From the NCBI GenBank assembly GCA_900544545.1, contig UQVY01000003.1, forward strand, positions 86,751-150,750: a DNA stretch of 64,000 bases, in the 5' to 3' direction. The notes below the pieces were generated by a model that was not told where the DNA came from, did not search any database, and worked only from the letters and a program-made list of their open reading frames with translations. The DNA is from an uncultured Eubacteriales bacterium. Lineage in GTDB: Bacteria; Bacillota; Clostridia; Christensenellales; CAG-314. Position numbers and translations under genes: made by a program. Below, in pieces: positions 52,544 to 60,033 of this stretch; the first letter of the stretch is position 1, and each line of letters begins with the position of its first letter.

Positions 52544-53134
52544 TCAGTTTTCATCAAGATCTTTGGTCAGGTCAGGGTTGGCGTCAAATTCCGAAAGAAT
52601 CTCCCCGAGCGCCGCATAACGCTTGATTATTTCCAGCTGCTGTTCGTCTGAAAAGAAAGAATCGAATAATTTTTTTGCCTCTTTATGCGTTTCTGTCTGA
52701 AAACGACCGTGAAATTCCTTTCCTTTTTCGGTTAAAGTCACATACGTAAACCGACGGCATTTATGATCGGTATATCTTGCGGCATAACCGGCCCGTTCTA
52801 TATCTTCAAGGAATTTCGACATATTTTTATACGAACACGTAGCAAATCCCGCAAGTTCGCCGATTGTACAGTCGCCTCGAGCCGCGAGATTTCCTATTAT
52901 GTTCCTTTGAGTTGAATTAAGCTGCATAAAATCGTTGTTTTTTGCCTTGAGAGTTTCGTGAATAGGCCTGATAATGCGTCCGAGGTGATAGTACAGGACC
53001 AAATCCATTATAAGATCCATATCCCTGTGGTATTCCTGTTTATCAAAAGTACCTGTTTCCCTGAATTGCTCCTCGAAAACCTCAATATTTTCGAGAGCTT
53101 CTTTTACTACGTCTTTTTTGTTTTCGTTTTTCAT
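52544..53134 (-). CDS. MarR-family regulator upstream of the subtilase
   Basis: 196 residues. Winged helix with CTIGELAGFATCSYKNMSKFLEDIERAGYAARYTDHKCRRFTYVTLT and long flanking dimer helices. It lies 79 bp before the giant protease in the same direction, so it probably regulates itself and the protease. The extra N-terminal 40 residues are longer than in most MarR proteins. Confidence 0.85.
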   Translation of the reverse strand: MKNENKKDVVKEALENIEVFEEQFRETGTFDKQEYHRDMDLIMDLVLYYHLGRIIRPIHETLKAKNNDFMQLNSTQRNIIGNLAARGDCTIGELAGFATCSYKNMSKFLEDIERAGYAARYTDHKCRRFTYVTLTEKGKEFHGRFQTETHKEAKKLFDSFFSDEQQLEIIKRYAALGEILSEFDANPDLTKDLDEN

Positions 53135-53265
53135 TGCGGATCCTCAGTTATAAGTCGTTGTGGGTTGTTTCATACCGGTAGCTACTCCGGTCGCGCGAGA
53201 CTGTCGTAAAATATTCCTGTCCTACAAAAAGGTCAGTCCTACAAATACGCCTGTTATCTTGAATT

Positions 53266-53295
53266 ACTATAGCATAACATCAAATCAATTGTCAA
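53266..53295 (-). promoter_or_regulatory. Promoter of the MarR-subtilase unit
   Basis: Minus strand TTGACA (53290-53295), 18-bp spacer, TATAGT (53266-53271). A direct repeat GTCCTACAAA occurs at about 53219 and 53238 between it and the gene and could be an operator. Confidence 0.7.
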
Positions 53296-53335
53296 GAATT
53301 TTAAATAAAAAAGAATGTACAATACGCTTTATTTA

Positions 53336-53364
53336 TTGAAATGCCTTGTTTAGTTTAGTATAAT
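53336..53364 (+). promoter_or_regulatory. Divergent plus-strand promoter
   Basis: TTGAAA, 17-bp spacer, TATAAT. It points away from the MarR promoter, but the next gene has its own promoter 290 bp on. Confidence 0.6.
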
Positions 53365-53653
53365 AAATTAAAAAAGCACCGACCGAAGGCCGATTACGTA
53401 TCAAAGCTCTGTTTTCCGCAAAAATCCTTTCACAAACATCGATTTATCGAAACGATTGTACCGTTTTTCCCGCAAAAAATCTTCCGTTTATCCGCCATCG
53501 GACATATTCCGTTGATTCATTTTTGCGAATCGGACGAATTCAGCGGGTTTATTTTCGGGGATAGGACGAAAACCGCGGGGGGGGGCTTTTTTGCGGAATT
53601 GCGTCGGCGCGCTTACTTTTCGATACGAGTATATCGCTTTAATCGGGAAATGC
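53365..53653. other. Gene-free stretch with a nine-G tract
   Basis: I see no credible gene here. It contains a run of nine G at 53577-53585 followed by C and six T. It would be transcribed from the promoter at 53336 and could be the leader of the dehydrogenase or a separate small RNA. Confidence 0.4.
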
Positions 53654-53682
53654 TTGACAATATCCGAACGGCTGCGTATAAT
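53654..53682 (+). promoter_or_regulatory. Promoter of the alcohol-dehydrogenase-like gene
   Basis: TTGACA, 17-bp spacer, TATAAT, about 90 bp before the start. Confidence 0.85.
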
Positions 53683-53771
53683 ATACTCGGAAGTTTTTCC
53701 CGGCGCAATCGCCTATGCCGAATCGGTCGGCTTTTGCCGCAGGAAAAGAAGAATTATCAGGAGATGACGGT

Positions 53772-54779
53772 ATGCAGGCTTGGCGGATAACCGGTCCCGA
53801 ACGGATTGAAAGATACGAGGCTAAAAGCGGAGAGGTTTCTTCTCCGTCGCTCGTGAGAGTGAAAATCGAACAGTTTGCGGTTTCGAGCAGGGATATAAAG
53901 ACTTATGAAAGCGGAAACGGCGCGCCGATCATTCCGGGCAGGCACGGAGCGGGAGTAGTCAGCGAAGCCCACGCGGACGACGGTTTTTTCGAGAAGAGCG
54001 ACAGAGTGGTTATCGACCCGTATATTTCGTGCGGAGAATGTATCGACTGCAAAACCGGTCACCCCGAGAAGTGCAGGAAAAAACATATTCTCGGCGTGGA
54101 CGTAGACGGTCTTCAGACGGATTTCATAACCCTTCCGTCCGAATGCGTCCATAAGATTCCGCAGAACGTTCCTTTCGAGTCCGCCGTTTTCACCGAATAC
54201 GTGGCTATGGCTATCAACGCGATTGATAAAATCGACGTGCAGAAGGGCGATCACATCGCGGTGCTTGCGGCAAACAAAATCGGTAATATTATGGCTCAGC
54301 TTATCGCTTATTATCAGGCGATTCCCATCGTTATCGACGAAAGCGACGAAATGCTCGCTCTCGCGGCCGAAGCGGGAATCCCCTATACGCTCAACTGCGG
54401 AAAAACGGACGTCAAGGAAGAGATAATCTCTATGACGGGCGGAAGACTTTGCGAAAAGGTCATTTATCTTACCAATAAGCCCGGACAAATCGACGTCGGA
54501 CTTTCGGTTTGCTCGCCGAACGGAATAATCTGCGCGGTCGGCTGCGAACAGGCGTCGGTAACCGCGGACTTTTCGCTCATCTGCCGCAAGCAGCTCTCGG
54601 TCTGCACGATAGACAGCGGCTCGGGCGCGTTTCCTTCGGCTATAAATCTCCTTGCGACCAAAGCCGTCAAAACCCACGGACTCATCGAAAGAACGGTGGG
54701 ATTCGAGGCGGTTCCTTCGGTTTACGAGAACCGCGGGGAGATCAATTTCGACGCGAAGAGCGTACTCGTGAAGGAATGA
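53772..54779 (+). CDS. Medium-chain alcohol dehydrogenase-like protein without the normal catalytic zinc site
   Basis: 335 residues with the MDR fold. The structural-zinc set C-x2-C-x2-C-x7-C (SCGECIDCKTGHPEKC) is intact. The catalytic zinc ligands are not: the usual Cys position reads AVSSRDIKTYES (serine), and the GHE motif reads RHG. The nucleotide loop is also unusual (LAANKIGN instead of GxGxxG). It may be a reductase without catalytic zinc, or a binding protein. GGAG precedes the ATG at 53772. Confidence 0.75.
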   Translation: MQAWRITGPERIERYEAKSGEVSSPSLVRVKIEQFAVSSRDIKTYESGNGAPIIPGRHGAGVVSEAHADDGFFEKSDRVVIDPYISCGECIDCKTGHPEKCRKKHILGVDVDGLQTDFITLPSECVHKIPQNVPFESAVFTEYVAMAINAIDKIDVQKGDHIAVLAANKIGNIMAQLIAYYQAIPIVIDESDEMLALAAEAGIPYTLNCGKTDVKEEIISMTGGRLCEKVIYLTNKPGQIDVGLSVCSPNGIICAVGCEQASVTADFSLICRKQLSVCTIDSGSGAFPSAINLLATKAVKTHGLIERTVGFEAVPSVYENRGEINFDAKSVLVKE

Positions 54780-54792
54780 TTTTTTAAAATGC

Positions 54793-54823
54793 AAAAGACT
54801 TCTCTTTCGGGAAGTCTTTTTTT
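54793..54823 (+). terminator. Terminator after the dehydrogenase
   Basis: Stem AAAGACTTC/GAAGTCTTT, 8-nt loop, T7; A run on the opposite side. Confidence 0.88.
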
Positions 54824-54850
54824 GCGTTTATCGGAGCTTTTTCGATTTTT

Positions 54851-54905
54851 TCGGAATTCTTCGGTCTTTTCGGAATTCTTCGGTCTTTTCGGAATTCTTT
54901 TTTTG
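54851..54905. repeat. 19-bp tandem repeat between the dehydrogenase and murC
   Basis: TCGGAATTCTTCGGTCTTT starts at 54851, 54870 and 54889; the third copy decays into T-rich text. Two units are identical. Confidence 0.88.
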
Positions 54906-54967
54906 ATTTTCGTAGGCTTTTTTCTGTATTTTTCGGAGATTTATCGGGTTTTCGGAAGGTTTTTGCA

Positions 54968-56293
54968 TTAAACGGAAAGGAATTTCTCGATATTCGTGAT
55001 ATCGCCCGCGCCTACGAGAAGAATCGTCCGGTCGTCGGGAAGAGCTTCGATAAGTCCCGCGGCTTCGTGGAAATATTCCGCGAGATAGACCGTAAGGCCG
55101 GGATTTTTCGCCTTTATCGCCTCGTAAAGGTCGCGGCTCGTTCCGCCCTTCAGGGGATTTTCGCGCGCGGCGTATACGGGCAGAAGCACGACCTCCTCGG
55201 CTTCGTCGAAACAGGTCGCGAATCTGTCCGCGAGGCTTTTCGTTCGGCTGTAGGTATGCGGCTGAAAAACTACGGTCAGACGCTTCCGTCCCGTGGATTT
55301 TACGGCTTCGAGAAGGCTTTTTATCTGCTCGGGATGATGGGCGTAATCCTCGATTATCTCCTTTTTTCCGATGAATTTGACGTCGGCTCTGCGGACTATC
55401 CCGGGGAAATTTCCGAGAGCGGAGGCAATTACGAGAGGCTCGATTCCGAGAGAATAAGCCGTCGCGAAGGCGGCGAGAGAGTTGATTGCGTTGTGCTTTC
55501 CGAAAAGAGAAGGGGTTATACGGCAGAGCTTCGAGCCGTTTTTTTCCGCGACGAAGGAGAATCTTCCGTTTTTTTCGGCGAAATCCGTCGCTCTGAAATC
55601 GCAGCCCTCGTTTTCTCCGAAATAAACGACTTTGCGGTCGGTTTTTATGAAATTATTACAGCTCTCGTGAGCGATTATAAGGGCGTTTTCGTCGCTTCCG
55701 CCGATGAATTCGTTATAGGCGCGGTAAACGCTTTCCATATCGGGATAACAGTCCGTATGGTCGAGGTCGGCGTTCAGGATCACCGCGACGGTAGGTCGGA
55801 GATGAAGGAAGCTTTTCTTGTATTCGCATGCCTCCGCGACGCAGTAATCGCCCTTCCCGCAGAGAAAATTCCGTCCCTCGGGCTTCATCGCGCCGCCGAT
55901 AAAAGCCGACGGATCCAGTCCCGCACGCGAGAGAATATGAGTTACGAGAGCGGAAACTGTGGTTTTTCCGTGCATTCCCGCAACGGCTACCGAGCAGGGA
56001 AAGGAATTGAAAACGCTCCCTAAAAGCACGTCGCGCCGCATAACCTTCGCCGCGTATTTTCTTGCGGCCGCGAGAAAAGGATCGTCTTCGGAAATAGCCG
56101 CGGAGTAAACCGCAATATCCGCGCTCTTTATGCGCTCGGGGTCGGTCGTTATGTTTGCCCCCATAAGCCGAAGGCTCTCGACGGCCTGGCTCATAACCGC
56201 GTCGCAGCCCGAAACGTCCTCGCCCTTTTTCGTAAGATAACCCGCAAGCGCGCTCATTCCCGCGCCGCCCGCTCCGATAAAGAAGTATTTCAT
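54968..56293 (-). CDS. murC: UDP-N-acetylmuramate--L-alanine ligase
   Basis: 441 residues. MurC adds L-Ala to UDP-MurNAc in the cytoplasm. GAGGAGMS (UDP loop), GMHGKTTVSALV (ATP), DLDHTDCYPD and EDYAHHPEQI are all present. Start 56293 has AAGGAG seven bases upstream. It is a single gene, separate from murG. Confidence 0.95.
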   Translation of the reverse strand: MKYFFIGAGGAGMSALAGYLTKKGEDVSGCDAVMSQAVESLRLMGANITTDPERIKSADIAVYSAAISEDDPFLAAARKYAAKVMRRDVLLGSVFNSFPCSVAVAGMHGKTTVSALVTHILSRAGLDPSAFIGGAMKPEGRNFLCGKGDYCVAEACEYKKSFLHLRPTVAVILNADLDHTDCYPDMESVYRAYNEFIGGSDENALIIAHESCNNFIKTDRKVVYFGENEGCDFRATDFAEKNGRFSFVAEKNGSKLCRITPSLFGKHNAINSLAAFATAYSLGIEPLVIASALGNFPGIVRRADVKFIGKKEIIEDYAHHPEQIKSLLEAVKSTGRKRLTVVFQPHTYSRTKSLADRFATCFDEAEEVVLLPVYAARENPLKGGTSRDLYEAIKAKNPGLTVYLAEYFHEAAGLIEALPDDRTILLVGAGDITNIEKFLSV

Positions 56294-56385
56294 ACGATTC
56301 TCCTTAATGATTTTCCGAAGTCCGTAACCTCGGGAATTTTTCGCTTTTTTATATGAGTTTCCGATTTTTTGGTTTATCCGAGTTT

Positions 56386-56440
56386 GCAAAGTCCGATTAT
56401 CGACTCGCAAAATTCTGTTATTGACTCGCAAGTCCGGATT
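56386..56440. repeat. 21-bp-period repeats in the murC leader
   Basis: GCAA-containing units start at 56386, 56407 and 56428, exactly 21 bp apart (plus strand GCAAAGTCCGATTATCGACTC, GCAAAATTCTGTTATTGACTC, then a partial). They recall the GCAAYAATCCGAC units before murG. A minus-strand TATAAT lies upstream at 56457-56462. The rest of the spacer to 56546 is AT-rich. Confidence 0.7.
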
Positions 56441-56546
56441 TTTTCGTGTCCTCTTAATTATATATGCCCGATTTTTCCGATTTACCGCCCGAATACGGAA
56501 TTTTTTCCTGAATTTCGTAAAATTCGTATTATTGATTTATAAACAC

Positions 56547-56575
56547 TTGTAAAAAAACTCGATTTATGATAGAAT
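56547..56575 (+). promoter_or_regulatory. acpP promoter
   Basis: TTGTAA, 17-bp spacer, TAGAAT. Confidence 0.7.
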
Positions 56576-56638
56576 GGTATGGAATCAAAGAGCCGATCCG
56601 GAGATTTTCCTCCGAGCGGTTCAAACGGAGGAAATTTT

Positions 56639-56878
56639 ATGGTATTTGAAAAACTCAGGGATATAATCGTGGATCATCTTCAGCTCAAACGCGAAGACAT
56701 CAAGCCCGAATGCCGCGTCGTAGAAGACCTTAACGCAGATTCTCTCGACATAGTGGAAATGATTATGGACCTCGAAGACGAATTCGGAGTCAGCATTCCC
56801 GACGAAGCCGTCGCCGAGCTTAAAACCGTAGGCGATATTTCTTCTTTCGTGGAAAAAGAAATAGCAAAAAAGAAATAA
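56639..56878 (+). CDS. acpP: Acyl carrier protein
   Basis: 79 residues, acidic, four-helix ACP. The phosphopantetheine serine lies in NADSLDIVEM. GGAGG precedes the ATG at 56639; upstream in-frame ATG at 56579 is not supported. Alone, without fab genes beside it. Confidence 0.93.
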   Translation: MVFEKLRDIIVDHLQLKREDIKPECRVVEDLNADSLDIVEMIMDLEDEFGVSIPDEAVAELKTVGDISSFVEKEIAKKK

Positions 56879-56893
56879 TCCCCTATCGAACCG

Positions 56894-56927
56894 AACCCGT
56901 CCGACCTTTCCGTCAGGCGGGTTTTTC
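56894..56927 (+). terminator. acpP terminator
   Basis: Stem AACCCGTC-GAC/GTC-GGCGGGTT with a mismatch, followed by five T. Confidence 0.7.
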
Positions 56928-57017
56928 CTTATGAAGCGGAAATCCGCATAATTTGCGGAGGTTTTGCGGACGGAATTTTTTTGATATAAAAAAATATTAT
57001 TTTATGCGCAAATATAG

Positions 57018-57046
57018 TTTACTTTTTTTTGAAATGAATATATAAT
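57018..57046 (+). promoter_or_regulatory. Promoter of the zinc-ribbon gene
   Basis: TTTACT, 17-bp spacer, TATAAT. Confidence 0.65.
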
Positions 57047-57103
57047 ATGACAGCATTTTCGGGAGCGATTTTTTACAGAAACGATTCCGAGGGGAGATAA
57101 TCT

Positions 57104-57571
57104 ATGACGAAATATATCAAGTGTCCGCGCTGCGAGCTTAATTACATCGATCCCAGACAGGATATGTGCGATGTCTGCAAAGCAGAGCTGGGCGAACCGC
57201 TCAATACGTTTACCGACGAGGAAGAAGACCTCGAGCTTTGTCCCGTATGCAAACGCAACTTCATCTCCTTCGACGAGGATATGTGTCAGGAATGCCGCCT
57301 TGCCAAGGAAGCGAGCGAGGATCCCGACGAAGAGGACGAGGACTGGAGAGAATACCTCGACGACGAGGACGAATCCACCGAAGACGACGGAACCCTTCCG
57401 CCCGAGGATATAGACGACGATTTCGAGGACGAATTCGAGGACGAAGAAGAGGAAGCGGACGAGGAATTCGAGGACGAGGACGACGATTTCGAGGAAGTCA
57501 AAGTAGACGATTCGGACGACGATTTCGACGATTTCGACGACGAGGACGAAGAGGACGACGATAATTACTGA
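57104..57571 (+). CDS. Small acidic protein with two zinc ribbons
   Basis: 155 residues. Two CxxC pairs make two small ribbons: CPRC...CDVC (about 7-25) and CPVC...CQEC (about 47-66). Residues 75-155 are almost only D and E. Ribbon plus acidic tail suggests a partner of RNA polymerase, a nucleic-acid-binding protein or a metal store; I cannot tell which. Its last 7 bases overlap veg tail-to-tail. GGGGAG precedes the ATG. Confidence 0.75.
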   Translation: MTKYIKCPRCELNYIDPRQDMCDVCKAELGEPLNTFTDEEEDLELCPVCKRNFISFDEDMCQECRLAKEASEDPDEEDEDWREYLDDEDESTEDDGTLPPEDIDDDFEDEFEDEEEEADEEFEDEDDDFEEVKVDDSDDDFDDFDDEDEEDDDNY

Positions 57572-57828
57572 GCTTCGCGGGGAGGATTTTCCGGCGCCGC
57601 TCTGAGCCTTATATCTCCGCAAAGCATATCCTGATAGGAAAAAGTCCTGCGGTCGGTTACGCCGTTTTCCGTTTTTATGACGAAAACGCCGCCGTAGACT
57701 TCGCTTACCGTTCCGACGAAAACCATAACCTTGTTTCTTCCGGCGTTATGGCGGACGGTTACTTTTTTGCCGATAAGAGAAGAGATAGCCTGTCGGCATT
57801 GCTGCACGGTAGCTGTGGATTTGCGCAT
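57565..57828 (-). CDS. veg: Veg family protein
   Basis: 87 residues, the conserved Firmicute Veg family (small beta-barrel): IGKKVTVRHNAGRNKVMVFVGTVSEVYGGVFVIK and the YQDMLCGDI segment. In Bacillus, Veg affects biofilm and spore outgrowth. GGAGG precedes the ATG. Convergent and overlapping with the zinc-ribbon gene. Confidence 0.85.
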   Translation of the reverse strand: MRKSTATVQQCRQAISSLIGKKVTVRHNAGRNKVMVFVGTVSEVYGGVFVIKTENGVTDRRTFSYQDMLCGDIRLRAAPENPPREAQ

Positions 57829-57945
57829 TTCTGACCTCCGGGATTGTCCTGCGGGGATTATTGACGGAAGTCGCGGAGCTTAATCGCATAAGGCTAAAAA
57901 TAAAAATATGAACGAAAAAATTTTTCATAAAACGAGGGAAAATCG

Positions 57946-57974
57946 TTGCGTTATTTTATGAATTATGATAAAAT
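57946..57974 (+). promoter_or_regulatory. rpsT promoter
   Basis: TTGCGT, 17-bp spacer, TAAAAT. Confidence 0.7.
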
Positions 57975-58032
57975 AGACAGGCTAACGAAGTAATAAATCG
58001 GACAAAACCGAAAGACATAACAGGAGCATAAT

Positions 58033-58467
58033 ATGCCGAATATCAAATCAGCAGAGAAAAGAGTAAAAGTTACAGCAGTCAAGAAACTCAACAATCAGAT
58101 CGTTCGCAGCAGAATGAATACCGCCGTCAAGAAATTCAACGCGGCTATTGCGGAGAACGACGTTGCCCTTGCGGAACAGCTTATGCCGACGACGGCGTCG
58201 CTTATCGATAACGCTGCGGTTCATCACGTTATTCATAAGAATGCGGCTAACCACAAGAAGGCTCAGATTGCTAAAGCTCTCTATCAGCTCAAGAACGGCG
58301 TAGTTGTCGTCAAGATGGACAAGAAGTCCCTTAAACAGGCGGAACAGAAGGCTGCCGCAGAACGTAAGGCTGCCGAAAAAGCCGCTCTTTCCGAAAAGCT
58401 CAAGGCTCAGAGAGCCGAGAAAGCTGCCTCGAAGGAAGCTGCGAAGGCTGCCGCAAAGAAGAAATAA
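58033..58467 (+). CDS. rpsT: 30S ribosomal protein S20 with long Lys/Ala tail
   Basis: 144 residues; S20 is normally about 85-90. Residues 1-90 are typical (MPNIKSAEKRV, NAAIAEND, HKNAANHKKAQI). The extra 50 residues are nearly all K, A, E and Q, like histone-H1-type tails, and probably bind RNA. No frameshift is needed. AGGAGC precedes the ATG. Confidence 0.93.
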   Translation: MPNIKSAEKRVKVTAVKKLNNQIVRSRMNTAVKKFNAAIAENDVALAEQLMPTTASLIDNAAVHHVIHKNAANHKKAQIAKALYQLKNGVVVVKMDKKSLKQAEQKAAAERKAAEKAALSEKLKAQRAEKAASKEAAKAAAKKK

Positions 58468-58502
58468 GGGTAGTTTCTTTCCGAATTTTATGCGTAAGAA
58501 TC

Positions 58503-58528
58503 CGAGCCGTGCTTTTCGGTACGGCTCG
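58503..58528 (+). other. Hairpin between rpsT and tRNA-Thr
   Basis: Stem CGAGCCGT/ACGGCTCG, 10-nt loop, but no T tract, 8 bases before the tRNA. It may be a processing signal rather than a terminator. Confidence 0.5.
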
Positions 58529-58535
58529 ATTAAAT

Positions 58536-58611
58536 GCTAATGTGGCTCAGCCGGTAGAGCAGCTGATTCGTAATCAGCAGGTCAGGGGTTCAAATCCCCT
58601 CATTAGCTCCA
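58536..58611 (+). tRNA. tRNA-Thr (CGT)
   Basis: 76 nt. Acceptor GCTAATG/CATTAGC, anticodon stem GCTGA/TCAGC with loop TTCGTAA (anticodon CGT), T-arm AGGGG-TTCAAAT-CCCCT, discriminator T, CCA encoded. It may be cotranscribed with rpsT. Confidence 0.96.
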
Positions 58612-58612
58612 T

Positions 58613-58644
58613 AAGCAGTCTGCGTGCGCGCGGGCTGCTTTTTT
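58613..58644 (+). terminator. tRNA-Thr terminator
   Basis: Stem AAGCAGTC/GGCTGCTT (one G-U), followed by further T. The rest of the spacer to 58855 holds short GTTTAACGAA-type repeats and no gene. Confidence 0.7.
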
Positions 58645-58855
58645 GCGTGCGGTTTAATATCCGCGGCCGATTGGGGCGCGGGTTTTTATGGATTTTCGTA
58701 AGGCTTCGGTTTTCCGAGGTCTTTTTTATTGGAGTTTGTCCGATTAAGTCATAGGATTCGTTTAGCGAAAGCTTAAGTTCGTTTAACGAAGTCTTTAATT
58801 CGTTCAACCAATCCGCAAATTCGCGCAAGAAGTTCGGATTGTCCGAAAATCGACG

Positions 58856-58889
58856 CAAAAAATCCTCCCCGAACGAATCCGAGGAGGAT
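58856..58889 (-). terminator. rplM-rpsI terminator
   Basis: Minus-strand stem ATCCTCCTCG/CGGGGAGGAT (one G-U) then six T. Confidence 0.88.
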
Positions 58890-58944
58890 AATAAGGTTCT
58901 GTCTTTGCATCGTCGTTTCCGGGGAAACGAACGGATTCCGCGAT

Positions 58945-59352
58945 TTAACGCTTGCTGAACTGCGGAGCGCGACGAGCTTTTTTAAGACCGTATTTCTTAC
59001 GTTCTTTCATTCTCGGGTCACGAGTCAGGAATCCCGCGGATTTGAGAGCGGCTTTGTCTTCGCCCGCAAGGACGAGAGAACGAGCAACGCCCTGACGGAT
59101 AGCGCCTGCCTGTCCGGTGTAACCGCCGCCGTGAACGTTTACGATAACGTCGTATTTAGCGAGCGTGTCGGTAACCATAAGAGGCTGACGGCAGATGTAT
59201 TTAAGGGTATCGAGTCCGAAATACTGATCGATGTCGCGATTATTGATGGTGATGGCGCCGTTGCCGTTGGCAATAAGACGAACGCGGGCAACCGACTTCT
59301 TTCTTCTTCCCGTTCCCCAGATCTGATTCTTTTTCTTACTTAAAGTTTTCAT
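58945..59352 (-). CDS. rpsI: 30S ribosomal protein S9
   Basis: 135 residues. [34 protein letters not shown] and the C-terminal FSKR that reaches the P-site tRNA are present. GAGG lies seven bases before the ATG at 59352; the ATG at 59358 is too close to it. Second in the rplM-rpsI operon. Confidence 0.96.
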   Translation of the reverse strand: MKTLSKKKNQIWGTGRRKKSVARVRLIANGNGAITINNRDIDQYFGLDTLKYICRQPLMVTDTLAKYDVIVNVHGGGYTGQAGAIRQGVARSLVLAGEDKAALKSAGFLTRDPRMKERKKYGLKKARRAPQFSKR

Positions 59353-59364
59353 AGCCATACCTCA

Positions 59365-59796
59365 TTAGTCCAACTTAAGTTCAACGGGCTGCTGCGCCTG
59401 ATGATTATGCTCTGCGCCTCTGTAAACGCGGCATTTCTTAAGCATTGCAGCGCCGAGGCTGTTCTTGGGAAGCATACCTTTCACCGCGCGCATAACGACG
59501 TAATCGCTGCGCTGAGGCATAAGGGATTTAACAGGGATAACGTGAAGATTGCCGGCTCTGCCGCTGTGACGGTAGTACTTCTTTTCTTCGAGCTTGTTGC
59601 CGGTAAGAACGATCTTATCGGTGTTTATGATAATAACGTGGTCGCCTGTGTCAACGTGGGGCGTGAATTCGGGCTTGTTTTTGCCGCGAAGAATAGCCGC
59701 GACCTGACTTGCAAGTCTTCCCAGAACCATACCGGTAGCGTCGACGACGTACCATTTGCTGGTAACGGTTTCGGGATGAGCCATAAACGTTTTCAT
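59365..59796 (-). CDS. rplM: 50S ribosomal protein L13
   Basis: 143 residues, normal length: [35 protein letters not shown] and the HNHQAQQP end. GGAGG precedes the ATG. First of rplM-rpsI. Confidence 0.97.
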   Translation of the reverse strand: MKTFMAHPETVTSKWYVVDATGMVLGRLASQVAAILRGKNKPEFTPHVDTGDHVIIINTDKIVLTGNKLEEKKYYRHSGRAGNLHVIPVKSLMPQRSDYVVMRAVKGMLPKNSLGAAMLKKCRVYRGAEHNHQAQQPVELKLD

Positions 59797-59905
59797 GGAA
59801 TTTCCTCCGTAAATTTAAGCTGACGCTGTTCACGACGGTTATCTGCGCAAGTGGAAAACGCGGTCGGACTGTAGAGCTTAATTGCAGTCCAGATAGCCAC
59901 AGCCT
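59797..59905 (-). promoter_or_regulatory. Ribosomal protein L13 leader
   Basis: The leader contains a GGACTG/CAGTCC hairpin and then GACCGCGTTTTCCACTTGCG and CAGATAACCGTCGTGAACAG, text I associate with the Firmicute L13 leader. It would bind L13 and reduce its own synthesis. Assignment is by memory of the pattern and position. Confidence 0.55.
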
Positions 59906-59909
59906 GTAA

Positions 59910-59938
59910 ATTCTATAATATTTTTTCTTTTTTGTCAA
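59910..59938 (-). promoter_or_regulatory. rplM promoter
   Basis: Minus strand TTGACA, 17-bp spacer, TAGAAT. Confidence 0.85.
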
Positions 59939-59993
59939 CTGTTTGTGAGACTTTTTTCCCTGCAAAATCCGATTTTCTTCGGTTTTTCCGTAT

Positions 59994-60022
59994 AAAAAAA
60001 GGACGCCCCGCAAAGGACGTCC
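59994..60022 (-). terminator. Terminator of the membrane protein gene
   Basis: Minus-strand stem GGACGTCC/GGGCGTCC (one G-U), 6-nt loop, seven T. Confidence 0.88.
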
Positions 60023-60033
60023 GAAATAAGCCG

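Noticed and set aside
53512..53790. 92-residue frame before the dehydrogenase
   Set aside because: No ribosome site, spans the G9 tract and the next gene's promoter, and has no recognisable domain.
58574..58858. Minus-strand frame with LNEL heptads
   Set aside because: Overlaps tRNA-Thr and is explained by short tandem repeats in the spacer.
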